Source: CAVSWT01 sp963746735
GTDB lineage: Bacteria > Bacteroidota > Ignavibacteria > Ignavibacteriales > Ignavibacteriaceae
Assembly: GCA_963746735.1 (NCBI GenBank)
Contig: CAVVCO010000014.1
Span: forward strand, 1 to 64,000
Direction: 5' to 3'
Length of the DNA stretch: 64,000 nucleotides
The notes beneath the pieces were generated by a model. That model was not told the origin of the DNA, did no database searches, and was given only the letters and a program-made list of their open reading frames with translations. A program made the position numbers and the translations under genes. The first letter of the stretch is position 1. The number at the start of each line of letters is the position of its first letter. Below are positions 43,902-52,728 of this stretch, piece after piece.

Positions 43902-44192
43902 TCATTGCGTCTTGAAAAACATATTTAATTTTTTTAACCGAAGTGTTCTTAATTCGTCTTTGTTTAATGTAAAAATATTTCGTCCGTCAAAAAGAACTTG
44001 TCCATTAATTGAATAAAATCTTTCATCTAATAATTTTGTTAATGACTTGATCAGAGTTGATTTACCGGTACCGTTAATTCCCAGTATTGTACAAATGGTG
44101 TTTGGCTGAATTTCAAATTCTATATCATGTAAAAGAATGCGGTTGTTTCTTTCACTAATTAAATTTATTTCTTTTATGGAAACATCAACCAT
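43902..44192 (-). CDS. Peptide-type ABC transporter ATPase, OppD/DppD-like, N-terminal part
   Basis: MVDVSIKEINLISERNNRILLHDIEFEIQPNTICTILGINGTGKSTLIKSLTKLL: Walker A is GINGTGKST. The frame is lost near 43905 in MFFQDAMNGF, the Q-loop. It is the same protein as the ORF ending at 43437. It starts divergently from the solute-binding-protein gene, with a 60-bp shared promoter gap. Confidence 0.82.
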   Translation of the reverse strand: MVDVSIKEINLISERNNRILLHDIEFEIQPNTICTILGINGTGKSTLIKSLTKLLDERFYSINGQVLFDGRNIFTLNKDELRTLRLKKLNMFFKTQ

Positions 44193-44222
44193 TTATTTAC
44201 GAAGTTTGTTATTTTATATTTG
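44192..44222 (+). promoter_or_regulatory. Candidate promoter of the peptide transporter operon
   Basis: TTTA (44192-44195), 19-bp spacer, TATATTTG (44215-44222), fitting the FCB -33/-7 pattern. The solute-binding protein starts 31 bp further on. The -33 half lies at the start codon of the divergent ATPase gene. Confidence 0.45.
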
Positions 44223-44252
44223 AATATCAAAATAATAAATTAAGATAAATTT

Positions 44253-45944
44253 ATGACTATTAAATTTACTAAAAATTCATGGGGACACAGCTTCATAATT
44301 TTAATCCCTTTTCTTTTTATTGTGTTGCTATCTTTTCAATCATGTAAAAGCGAAACTCCGGTTAATTCAAATAGAGTTGTAATCGGAATTAATTCAGACA
44401 TCGAATCAATGAATCCTCTTTTTGCTTTTACATTAAATGAAGGTCAGATAACAGAATTGTTGTATGCCAGTCTAGTTAAATTTGATTGGGATGATTCAAG
44501 TGGTGATTTGAAGCCGTCACCTATGCTTGCAAAAGAATGGAAATGGAGTGATGATTCTCTTTCAGTTACTTTCAAATTGAGAGATGGAATTAAATGGCGG
44601 GATGACATACCAATCACTTCCGAAGACATTGTTTTTTCTTTTGATTTATATGCAGATCCGGCTGTTCAAAGCAGGCTATTTGGCTTTTTTGAAAAATTTG
44701 CTTTTAAAAAAGATTCACTGATAGATCTTAAAAAAACTTTTGATATTACCGATTCAAAGACTATCAAGATAAATTTTGTTAAAGGTTCAGCTCCATCTTT
44801 ATTTGATGTAGATGTTCCGATTATTCCCAAACATGTTTTTGAAAAATTCGATAGAAAAAATTTAGTAACACTTGAAAAAGGATTGGACTCTATTACATCC
44901 GGTCCTTTTTATGTTGAAAGATGGGAGAAAAATCAAGCAATATTCTTAAAAGCAAATCCCAAATCATTTCTATACAATCCGGATAATGTTTCTGAATTAA
45001 TATTTAAAATTGTTCCGGATTACAATTCAAGACTAACTCAATTACAAAAAGGTGAAATTGATTTGATGGAAGAATTAAAACCTGATGATGCTGAGCAGCT
45101 TGAATCTTCAGGAAGAATTAATATTGCTTCTGTGAAGGGAAGAAGCTATGATTACATTGGCTGGGAAAATATAGACGTTAATGCTTATAAAAATAAAAAT
45201 ATAATAAAACCTAATTTTATGTTTGGAACAGCAAATGTTCGGAAGGCTTTAACCTATGCTATTAATAGAAGTGAAATTGTATCAGAGTTCTTGAATAATA
45301 AGGGAAGCGTTGCTATAAGTCCGGTGCCGGATATTTTTAAGAATGCTTTTAATAGTGAATTACACACTTATGATTATAATCCTTCGATGGCAAAATCATT
45401 GTTGAAACAGGAAGGATGGAATGACAATAATAAAGATGGAGTTTTAGAAAAAGACGGAAAGAAATTTTCATTTACCTTATATTATCCGTCAGGAAATCCG
45501 TTAAGAGAATTTGCCGCGACAGTTGTAAAAAACAATTTAAAAGCAGTGGGCATTGATATATCAACAACTTCAATTGAACCAGGTGTCTTTTTTCAAAATT
45601 TATTCGCAAGAAAATATGATGCGTGGATGGCAGGCTGGGAAATAGCCGTTCCACTTGATTTAAAACCTAATTGGTCTTCCGATTTTGGTACTGCACCGTA
45701 TAATTTATATTTTTATCAAAACAAAGAAATTGACAAAATATTAGTGAAACTTGACTCAAGAATTTCTACGCAGGAAAAAAATAATCTTTATAAAAAGTTT
45801 CAGGAAATTGTTCATGAAGATGAGCCGGCCACTTTTTTATACTGGATTGATGATATTGTAGCTTATAACAAACGCATTAAAAATATTACTATTTCACCAT
45901 TAGGCGCGGTTCAAAAATGCTGGGAGTGGAAAGTTGCGCAATAA
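44253..45944 (+). CDS. Family 5 solute-binding lipoprotein (peptide type)
   Basis: 563 residues. Lipoprotein leader with Cys31 in LLSFQSCKSE. The SBP_bac_5 fold is clear: VIGINSDIESMNPLFAFTLNEGQITELLYASLVKFD, LAKEWKWSDDSLSVTFKLRDGIKWRDDIPITSEDIVFSFDLYADP, GPFYVERWEKNQAIFLKANP and NVRKALTYAINRSEIVSEFL. It captures oligopeptides (or nickel/other ligands in some relatives) in the periplasm and hands them to the permeases encoded next. Two ATPases are encoded on the other side of the divergent promoter. Confidence 0.9.
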   Translation: MTIKFTKNSWGHSFIILIPFLFIVLLSFQSCKSETPVNSNRVVIGINSDIESMNPLFAFTLNEGQITELLYASLVKFDWDDSSGDLKPSPMLAKEWKWSDDSLSVTFKLRDGIKWRDDIPITSEDIVFSFDLYADPAVQSRLFGFFEKFAFKKDSLIDLKKTFDITDSKTIKINFVKGSAPSLFDVDVPIIPKHVFEKFDRKNLVTLEKGLDSITSGPFYVERWEKNQAIFLKANPKSFLYNPDNVSELIFKIVPDYNSRLTQLQKGEIDLMEELKPDDAEQLESSGRINIASVKGRSYDYIGWENIDVNAYKNKNIIKPNFMFGTANVRKALTYAINRSEIVSEFLNNKGSVAISPVPDIFKNAFNSELHTYDYNPSMAKSLLKQEGWNDNNKDGVLEKDGKKFSFTLYYPSGNPLREFAATVVKNNLKAVGIDISTTSIEPGVFFQNLFARKYDAWMAGWEIAVPLDLKPNWSSDFGTAPYNLYFYQNKEIDKILVKLDSRISTQEKNNLYKKFQEIVHEDEPATFLYWIDDIVAYNKRIKNITISPLGAVQKCWEWKVAQ

Positions 45945-45986
45945 TAAAATTAGGTTAATAATTATTTTAGATGTTAATTTTTTTGA

Positions 45987-46613
45987 ATGAAGAAAAATAC
46001 TTTAATACTTATTGCTAAAAGAATTTTATCTTCACTAATTGTGCTTTTCTTAATGCTGACTTTTATATTTTTTCTATTAAGAATTGCCCCGGGCGATCCA
46101 TCTCTAAAATTTGTTTCACCTCAACTCTCACCAGAATTAGCTGCAAAAGTTAGAGAATCTTTTGATCTGAATAGCTCACTGCTTAATCAGTACAAATCAT
46201 TTCTTTTAAATTTAGTGCAAGGTGATTTGGGAATCTCATACACTTATAGAATCCCAGTTGTTTCTGTTTTAAAAGAATATCTGCCTTTTACAATGGTGTT
46301 TGCAATTTCAAGTTTTATTGTTCAAATCACTTTTGCATTTATACTTGCACTTTATTCAGTTAAAAGAATAAATAAATTTTCGGATAAGCTGTTTTCAAAG
46401 TTAAGTCTGTTTGCTTTTTCAATTCCTTCATTTGTTTTGGGAGTATTTTTAATTTTTGTTTTTTCTGAAATATTGAATTTATTTCCTTCTTCAGGCTTAA
46501 CTTCTTTTGATCATGAATTCGTTTTCATTCGCAAAGAAAATTTTGGATTATTTGCAGCACATCACTTTGCCGCTAATAACTCTTTCACTTGCCGGAGTTG
46601 CAATCTTTTATAA
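45987..46613 (+). CDS. Peptide ABC permease, OppB/DppB-like, part 1
   Basis: N-terminal half of the first membrane subunit. The classical opening is present: ILIAKRILSSLIVLFLMLTFIFFLLRIAPGDPSL, then SFDLNSSLLNQYKSFLLNLVQGDLGISYTYRIPVVSVLKEYLPFTMVFAISSFI. Four transmembrane helices can be counted. The frame is lost near 46540 (FDHEFVFIRK, passing to ILDYLQHITLPL). Confidence 0.85.
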   Translation: MKKNTLILIAKRILSSLIVLFLMLTFIFFLLRIAPGDPSLKFVSPQLSPELAAKVRESFDLNSSLLNQYKSFLLNLVQGDLGISYTYRIPVVSVLKEYLPFTMVFAISSFIVQITFAFILALYSVKRINKFSDKLFSKLSLFAFSIPSFVLGVFLIFVFSEILNLFPSSGLTSFDHEFVFIRKENFGLFAAHHFAANNSFTCRSCNLL

Positions 46614-46974
46614 ATATCTAAGAGAAAGCCTGGAAGAAACTTTTAACAAGCCCTTTGTTTTACATCTTCGCTCACTCGGAATGAATGAAAAAAAAATTAT
46701 AAGGAAACATATAATCCCCAATGCAATTGGCCCTCTAATTTCAGTGGCTGGAGTTGAGTTTGGATTATTATTCAGCGGAGCGTTAATAACAGAGGTAATT
46801 TTTGGTTTGCCTGGAATGGGAAGCTTAACAGTTAATTCAATTTTATCTCGTGATTATCCAATGGTTATTGGGTGCACTTTTACTGCGGGATTTTTTATAA
46901 TTATAAGTAATCTTGCCGCTGACCTGATAAGAGCAAAAATTGATAAAAGAGTTTTTAAAGAAATATTAAATTGA
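46507..46974 (+). CDS. Peptide ABC permease, OppB/DppB-like, part 2
   Basis: C-terminal half with the ATPase-contact EAA loop (YLRESLEETFNKPFVLHLRSLGMNEKKIIRKHIIPNAIGPLISVAG) and the final helices (LITEVIFGLPGMGSLTVNSILSRDYPMVIG). The ATG is internal; it continues the preceding ORF. The next gene starts within its last codons (4-bp overlap). Confidence 0.85.
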   Translation: MIMNSFSFAKKILDYLQHITLPLITLSLAGVAIFYKYLRESLEETFNKPFVLHLRSLGMNEKKIIRKHIIPNAIGPLISVAGVEFGLLFSGALITEVIFGLPGMGSLTVNSILSRDYPMVIGCTFTAGFFIIISNLAADLIRAKIDKRVFKEILN

Positions 46975-48275
46975 AAATTCATTTGATGCTTCAAATTAAA
47001 ATATGGCAATTCATTCTTTTTTTACTAGGCTGTTTACTGGCTATTAAATTTCCTTTTTTTATTAATGCTTTTGTTCTGTTATTCTTTCACATAAAACTAT
47101 TTTTTACTGATTACAATTTTGCGAAAAATCAAATTAGCTTTTCATTAATAGATTCTTACTTGTCTTTAGTTTTGATGATATCTGCTATCTCATTTGTGTT
47201 GACAAAAAAATCTTCAATAAAATATTTCAAATCAAAATTAAACTTCACCAATTCCATAATTATAATATTACTTATTGTTTTTATTTTTGCCCCGGCTATT
47301 TCAAATTTCAATCCTGATTTTCAGAAAAATTTAAAAGTGACCAGACTTCTTCCACCTTTCAGTAAGGTTATGATTTTACACGTAAAAAATCAAACTGAAA
47401 GTAATTTAAGCGATGAGGATAAATTTATAAATGATAAAAAAAATGTTGCCCGGCAGTCATTTGACGAATCAATTATTTTTATTGATAGCTTGCAGAAAAA
47501 AGACAACGAAATAAATTATTATCAAAAAAATATTCAAGGTAAAATTTCGAATGAATATTGGTCATGGTCAATTAAAAATAAAAAAAAGTTGATCGGCTCA
47601 AAAACATTTTTGCTGGGGAGTGATGAATTAGGAAGAGATGTATTCAGCAGATTAGTTTATGGCGCAAGAATTTCTTTATTGATTGGCCTTGGTGCAGTTT
47701 TTATTGCGGCATTTATAGGGTTAATATTAGGATTTTTTGCCGGGTATATTGGTGGCCCCATTGATTCAATTATTAATCGAATAACAGATATGTTCCTCGC
47801 ATTTCCCATAATATTTTTAATAATTTTTATATTAGCATTTTTCAGTTCGTCAATTTTAGGTGTCATTATTGTTTTAGGATTTTCAGGCTGGATGAGCTTA
47901 TTTAAAATTGTGCGCGGGGAAGTAATTTCAATCAAGCATAAAGATTATTTTCAAAGCTCAAGATTATTGGGTTTAACGAAAATTCAATTGTTATTCAAAG
48001 AAATATTGCCTGTTATATTTTCACCTGTTTTAGTTAACCTGGTTTTTTTGTATGGCAATGTTATATTAGCTGAAGCAGCATTAAGCTATCTCGGACTTGG
48101 AACCGGTTCTATATACCCGTCATGGGGTGCGATGATAGATGCCGGGCAAAATTATTTATCAAAAGCCTGGTGGATGATCTTATTCCCGGGCTTAGCATTA
48201 TATGTCACTCTTTATACTGCAAATAAATTTGGAAAAGAAATTAATCAAATCATTAATCCTCGAAGTAATTTATGA
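46971..48275 (+). CDS. Peptide ABC permease, OppC/DppC-like, with enlarged external loop
   Basis: 434 residues, about 130 longer than a usual DppC. Residues 1-110 carry three to four extra N-terminal membrane segments; residues 115-215 form a hydrophilic loop (LPPFSKVMILHVKNQTESNLSDEDKFIND ... YWSWSIKNKKK). The standard core follows: LLGSDELGRDVFSRLVYGARISLLIGLGA, EAA loop YFQSSRLLGLTKIQLLFKEILPVIFSPVLVNL, and AEAALSYLGLGTGSIYPSWGAMI. It overlaps oppB-like by 4 bp and the kinase gene by 4 bp (ATGA at 48272-48275), so permease and kinase are translationally coupled. Confidence 0.87.
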   Translation: MKIHLMLQIKIWQFILFLLGCLLAIKFPFFINAFVLLFFHIKLFFTDYNFAKNQISFSLIDSYLSLVLMISAISFVLTKKSSIKYFKSKLNFTNSIIIILLIVFIFAPAISNFNPDFQKNLKVTRLLPPFSKVMILHVKNQTESNLSDEDKFINDKKNVARQSFDESIIFIDSLQKKDNEINYYQKNIQGKISNEYWSWSIKNKKKLIGSKTFLLGSDELGRDVFSRLVYGARISLLIGLGAVFIAAFIGLILGFFAGYIGGPIDSIINRITDMFLAFPIIFLIIFILAFFSSSILGVIIVLGFSGWMSLFKIVRGEVISIKHKDYFQSSRLLGLTKIQLLFKEILPVIFSPVLVNLVFLYGNVILAEAALSYLGLGTGSIYPSWGAMIDAGQNYLSKAWWMILFPGLALYVTLYTANKFGKEINQIINPRSNL

Positions 48276-51200
48276 TAAACGACCGATATATTATTAAAAA
48301 GAAATTAGGTGAAGGCAGAAGCACTGTTTATTTATGTGAAGACTTAGAAATGCCCGATACGAATATTGCAATCAAGATATTACCTGCAAATTCATCTAAG
48401 GAAGAAGCAAAAACATTTCTTGATGAATATTTTATTTTAGGGAGACTCTATCATCCTAATATAATACGTTCATTTGAATATGGAACGGTAGTCACAACCA
48501 AAGATAATAGTCACGAGGTTGAAATTGGGAGTAAGTTTTTTACTCAAGAGTTTTATGAAGGGATTAATCTTTTAAATGATGAGAATTTATCTAATGAAGA
48601 ATACTTAATTGAGGTTATCAAGCAATTAAGTTCTGCTTTATTTTATCTTCATCAGTCAAATTATATTTATTACGATTTTAAAGCAGAAAATATTTTAATC
48701 AAAACAATTGATGGCAAACCGCATGTCAAAATGGTTGACTTTGGTTTTGCCAAAAATACTTTCGAAAATGAAGAATATGAAATAAGGGGAACCGCTGAGT
48801 ATATAGCTCCCGAAATATTAAAGAAAGAAGAACATGATCATCGTGTGGATTTGTATGCCTTTGGAATTTTGCTGTACAAAATTGTGTACGGTAAATTTCC
48901 TTTCGAGACAGATACTGAACTAAATATTTATAAAGCTCATCTTGAAGAAGAATTTGAATTCCCTTCCACACATTATTCTGAGAAGCTGTTAAACATCATA
49001 AAGAAACTTTTGGCTAAAGATATATCCGAAAGATATTTTAATTCGATCCAAGTTCTTTATGATTTAGGCATTGATGTAAACGATAAAATTAAAAATGACT
49101 TTATGCCGGCAAGAGTTGTCGCAGATAGAAAAGACTCGTTCAATATTCTAAAGAAATATATCAGTGATGAGCAAAGTGGTGAAGTGTTTGTCATAAAAGG
49201 GTTGGAGGATGCAGGCAAGACTTCGCTGTTATATAAAATTTATTACGAGTTTGACAATGTGATATTTTTAAGAGGGAATTATGCTAAATCGGGAATAGAA
49301 TTCTTAAAAATTTTGCTGAAGAAAATATTTTTTAATGATTTTATTTATTCAAATCTATCATCAGATTTAAAAGATGACATTCAAAATATTCTCTCATCAG
49401 ATAAAGAAAATATTCTTAATCAAATCAGAATTGCTTTCTCACAACTTTCAGCAGTAAATAAATTTATTTTATTGTTGGATGATTTTAATAAGTATGATTC
49501 ATTTACGGTTGAAATACTTCACGAAATAATTCCCATACTGCAGGTAAATAGAGTTAAAGTAATTATAGCAGAAAGTTCCGAGCAGCCATATCTTTCAGGG
49601 TTTATTAACAATCTTAGAGAAATTGATTTGATGCCTTTTACGGATGTCCAGCTTAAAGAATTTTTCGAAAGCAGCTATGCAAATTTTTTCCCTAAGGACG
49701 AACTTCGAAAAAATGTTACGATGTATGCTGATTTTCTTCCGGGCAGTGTTGTAAACTTTATCCTAGATAGTTTGTTCTTTAATTTGCTTGTATATGGTTA
49801 TAATGAAATTACGATTCAGCTTGACGATGAAGCAATTAATTTATTAAAAAGCTCTCATGAAGTAATTTATGATGCCCGATTTCAATCTTTGACTAATGAA
49901 GAAAAAAGATTAGCTCAAATAATTGCTGCTTTTGATATCATAGTTGGTAAAGAAATCATTGCAGAAATTTTTAATCAAGATAAAAAAAACATTTCTTCGA
50001 TAATTAATGAGCTTAATAAAAAAAATATAATTTATGCACCTAATGATTCCATACCCCCATATTTTCAATCTGATGGATTTAAAAAATTTGTTTATTCAAC
50101 AATAGAGGATAAAGAGCAGCTTCACTTAGATATAGGAAAGATTTTACAGCAGAAATTTCCTTCAACAAATAAAAATGAAATCGCCCGCCATTTTGAATTG
50201 GCCAAAGAGTTTTTTACCAGCTATAAAATTTTAAAAGAAGAAATAAATGAAGCTGAAAAATTATCAGCCTTTAGCTATAAGAAAAAATTACTTGAGCATT
50301 TACTAAACTTCCCTTTAGATTCTTCAATAAAGCTTGAAATAAATATTGACTTGAGTAATGTTTTATATTCTCTTGGTGAATTTACTCAAGCCAAAAAATT
50401 AATTGACGAACTACTGCAGCTTAAGCTGAGAGAGAATCAAAAAAGAGAATTATTAAAGATGCAGGGAATTTCATTAATAAAAATTGGCGAAGCAGAAAAA
50501 GGTATTAGACTGTTGAATGAGTTGATTGAAAAAACAAATGAAGAAAAAGAAAAATTAAATTTATTGTCTGAAACAGCAAGAGGATACTTAGACTTAAGCA
50601 ATTTATCGCAAGTTGTCACTATTTGTTCAAAAATAATTGAAAGTGAAATTTCTGATACAATAGACAAAGGAAAGAGTTATAATCTTTTAGGGCTAGCGGA
50701 GATTTTTCAAGATAACAATTTAGATAAAGCATTAAATTATTTTTTTGATGCAGAAAAGCAATATGAAGAAGCAAATTCAAAATTTGATGTTGCAGTAATG
50801 CAGATAAATATTGGTAATATTTATAATATGAAAAGTGAGTATGATTTAGCGGAAGAGTATTGGAATAAATCTTTAATGACGAATTTTTCAGTTGGGAATC
50901 TAGAACATGAAGGAAAACTTTTAGATAACTTGGGCATATTTCATTTTAAAAAATTGAATTTCGATAAAGCATTAGAAGAATATAGTCGAGCGTTAAATAT
51001 TTTTCTTGCCATTGGAAATAGAGATCAAGAAGCAACCGTACTGATAAATTTATCAGAAATTTATTTTTTAACCTGCGAATATAATTCTGCCTTAATTTCA
51101 TTAACTGAAGCAAATTCTAAATTTAGCGATCTTAAAAACACTGTTGAAGAAATAGAAACCGTTTTTTTATTAGCTGAAATTTATTTTATAATAGGTTCTT

Positions 51201-51847
51201 ATGAGGAATTTGAAGAGTACTTAATTTTTTTTGAAAATAAAATAGGAGATGGTCTAAAAGCTGGTAAGTATTTATTATATGGGAATTATTTATCATCTTA
51301 TAAAATGTTTCTTAACAAGAATTATCATGGAACAATTACATTATTAGATTCTTCAAAAAGTGAATTCTTAAATCTAGAAGACGACCTACATTTTTTTAGA
51401 GCTACTATGCTACAAGTTAATTCGCTAATAATTGAACATGAATATATTAAAGCACTTAAACTCTTATCCGACGAAATATTAATAAATATATGCAAAGATA
51501 ATTATCTATTTGAATCTGAATTAAATTATATGATGGGCCTTTTAGCAGAATCTGATAAAACATTAAACTTAAAACCCCAAATTGAATATTTTGAAAAAGC
51601 ATTTAATCTTTTGCAGGAAAAAAATATTAACGAACTAACATGGATGTTATTATTTAAGTTGTCCGAAGCTTATCTAAGAAGAGGTGATCTCAATAAAGCT
51701 AAATGGTTCTCCCATTATGGGAAAGAGTTGATAAATCATATAGCAGAAAAAATTAGAAATGAAAAAATAAGACGTTCTTATTTAGAGCAAGAGTCAAGAG
51801 TTAAAGCTTTAGAAACTTTCATGTCAATTGAAAAAAATCAAAATTGA
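48272..51847 (+). CDS. Ser/Thr protein kinase fused to a P-loop ATPase and TPR array
   Basis: 1,191 residues, cytoplasmic. Kinase domain (5-265): glycine loop KLGEGRSTV, Lys35 in IAIKIL, catalytic loop YIYYDFKAENILI with Asp135 but no HR (a non-RD kinase), DFG 156-158, and IRGTAEYIAPEIL. Residues 300-480 form an AAA/STAND-like ATPase (Walker A GLEDAGKTS 310-318; hydrophobic FILLLDDFN as Walker B). From about 690 on there are at least eight TPR-like repeats (AVMQINIGNIYNMKSEYDLAEEYWNKSL, GKLLDNLGIFHFKKLNFDKALEEYSRALNIF). The architecture resembles PknK/MalT-type signal integrators. Overlap with the oppC-like gene ties it to peptide transport; the input signal is unknown. Confidence 0.87.
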   Translation: MINDRYIIKKKLGEGRSTVYLCEDLEMPDTNIAIKILPANSSKEEAKTFLDEYFILGRLYHPNIIRSFEYGTVVTTKDNSHEVEIGSKFFTQEFYEGINLLNDENLSNEEYLIEVIKQLSSALFYLHQSNYIYYDFKAENILIKTIDGKPHVKMVDFGFAKNTFENEEYEIRGTAEYIAPEILKKEEHDHRVDLYAFGILLYKIVYGKFPFETDTELNIYKAHLEEEFEFPSTHYSEKLLNIIKKLLAKDISERYFNSIQVLYDLGIDVNDKIKNDFMPARVVADRKDSFNILKKYISDEQSGEVFVIKGLEDAGKTSLLYKIYYEFDNVIFLRGNYAKSGIEFLKILLKKIFFNDFIYSNLSSDLKDDIQNILSSDKENILNQIRIAFSQLSAVNKFILLLDDFNKYDSFTVEILHEIIPILQVNRVKVIIAESSEQPYLSGFINNLREIDLMPFTDVQLKEFFESSYANFFPKDELRKNVTMYADFLPGSVVNFILDSLFFNLLVYGYNEITIQLDDEAINLLKSSHEVIYDARFQSLTNEEKRLAQIIAAFDIIVGKEIIAEIFNQDKKNISSIINELNKKNIIYAPNDSIPPYFQSDGFKKFVYSTIEDKEQLHLDIGKILQQKFPSTNKNEIARHFELAKEFFTSYKILKEEINEAEKLSAFSYKKKLLEHLLNFPLDSSIKLEINIDLSNVLYSLGEFTQAKKLIDELLQLKLRENQKRELLKMQGISLIKIGEAEKGIRLLNELIEKTNEEKEKLNLLSETARGYLDLSNLSQVVTICSKIIESEISDTIDKGKSYNLLGLAEIFQDNNLDKALNYFFDAEKQYEEANSKFDVAVMQINIGNIYNMKSEYDLAEEYWNKSLMTNFSVGNLEHEGKLLDNLGIFHFKKLNFDKALEEYSRALNIFLAIGNRDQEATVLINLSEIYFLTCEYNSALISLTEANSKFSDLKNTVEEIETVFLLAEIYFIIGSYEEFEEYLIFFENKIGDGLKAGKYLLYGNYLSSYKMFLNKNYHGTITLLDSSKSEFLNLEDDLHFFRATMLQVNSLIIEHEYIKALKLLSDEILINICKDNYLFESELNYMMGLLAESDKTLNLKPQIEYFEKAFNLLQEKNINELTWMLLFKLSEAYLRRGDLNKAKWFSHYGKELINHIAEKIRNEKIRRSYLEQESRVKALETFMSIEKNQN

Positions 51848-51891
51848 TTAAAATTTAAGAATTTCCCGAAACAAAAAATTTTAAATATTTC

Positions 51892-51968
51892 TTGACATAA
51901 GTCATAAAATATTGCATATTGCCTACCGCTATTGCAAGAAACGGTGTTTTTATGCTATTGGAAACACC
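51892..51968 (+). promoter_or_regulatory. Leader of the repeat-peptide gene: promoter-like box and two mutually exclusive hairpins
   Basis: TTGACA (51892-51897) with a weak -10-like CATATT 17 bp later. In the leader, ACCG (51925-51928) can pair with CGGT (51942-51945), while GGTGTTT (51943-51949) can pair with AAACACC (51962-51968). The two stems compete for 51943-51945. This could be a switch or only chance. Confidence 0.35.
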
Positions 51969-52018
51969 AACCAATTAAAATATGTGTCTTATTTACTATT
52001 TCAAGGGAAGGGTGGCGT

Positions 52019-52642
52019 ATGCAAAGAGTGTCTTTTGCCGCTTTTTTAACCATTTTACTTCTCGGAAATATGTTTGCTCAATCTTCATCTAATGTTGAAG
52101 AAGCATCAAGGTTTAGAGGAAACCAAGCTGTTACATCTATTGAAACAAACAATATTTCCTCAGTTGCTAAAATTAATGAGGTAAATGGGAATTTACTTCA
52201 AAACAAATCAAACGCTCAATTAGAAGAATTGGGTTCGAGATATTCCTGGGGTAAATCAAATGCTCAATTAGAAGAATTGGGTTCAAGATATTCCTGGGGT
52301 AAATCAAACGCTCAATTAGAAGAATTGGGTTCAAGATATTCCTGGGGTAAATCAAATGCTCAATTAGAAGAATTGGGTTCGAGATATTCCTGGGGTAAGT
52401 CAAATGCTCAATTAGAAGAATTGGGTTCGAGATATTCCTGGGGTAAGTCAAATGCTCAATTAGAAGAATTGGGTTCAAGATATTCCTGGGGTAAGTCAAA
52501 TGCTCAATTAGAAGAATTGGGTTCAAGATATTCCTGGGGTAAATCAAATGCTCAATTAGAAGAATTGGGTTCAAGATATTCCTGGGGTAAATCAAACGCT
52601 CAATTAGAAGAACTTGGTTCTAGATACTGCTGGGGCAAGTAG
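52019..52642 (+). CDS. Exported protein with nine tandem 16-residue repeats (candidate multi-copy peptide precursor)
   Basis: 207 residues from ATG 52019, preceded by AAGGGAAGGGTGG; an upstream in-frame TTG-type start would bury the signal peptide. Residues 1-21 (MQRVSFAAFLTILLLGNMFAQ) are a signal peptide. Residues 22-63 are a polar leader (SSSNVEEASRFRGNQAVTS...) ending LLQNK. From residue 64 to the end there are nine copies of SNAQLEELGSRYSWGK, the last with YCW for YSW. Each unit ends in Lys, giving regular potential cleavage sites and giving the protein the plan of a tandem pheromone or RiPP precursor. There is no sorting domain. A terminator follows. I do not recognise the family. Confidence 0.75.
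   Translation: MQRVSFAAFLTILLLGNMFAQSSSNVEEASRFRGNQAVTSIETNNISSVAKINEVNGNLLQNKSNAQLEELGSRYSWGKSNAQLEELGSRYSWGKSNAQLEELGSRYSWGKSNAQLEELGSRYSWGKSNAQLEELGSRYSWGKSNAQLEELGSRYSWGKSNAQLEELGSRYSWGKSNAQLEELGSRYSWGKSNAQLEELGSRYCWGK
52208..52639 (+). repeat. Nine tandem 48-bp repeats
   Basis: Units start at 52208 and every 48 bp to 52592. They are almost identical; the few differences are mainly synonymous (AAC/AAT, TCG/TCA, AAA/AAG). The ninth unit is the most divergent (CTT, TCT, TAC, TGC, GGC) and is probably the oldest. Conservation of DNA as well as protein points to recent expansion or homogenisation. Confidence 0.95.
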
Positions 52643-52679
52643 ATTTGTTTAATAATTTGCAAAGAAGTTTGTAAATTTG

Positions 52680-52711
52680 AGCCTCTAATTTTAAAAGTTA
52701 GAGGCTTTTTT
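52680..52711 (+). terminator. Rho-independent terminator of the repeat-peptide gene
   Basis: AGCCTCTAA (52680-52688) pairs with TTAGAGGCT (52698-52706), followed by a T-run. Confidence 0.85.
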
Positions 52712-52728
52712 ATTTTATCATTGGATAT

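Noticed and set aside
52173..52595. Open minus-strand frame of 140 codons across the 48-bp repeats (IYPRNILNPILLIEHL units)
   Set aside because: A mirror of the repeat array: it has no ribosome site or signal, and the plus frame has a signal peptide, a ribosome site and synonymous-type variation.
52208..52639. CRISPR-like array
   Set aside because: The units are contiguous, with no spacers between them, and lie in one reading frame.
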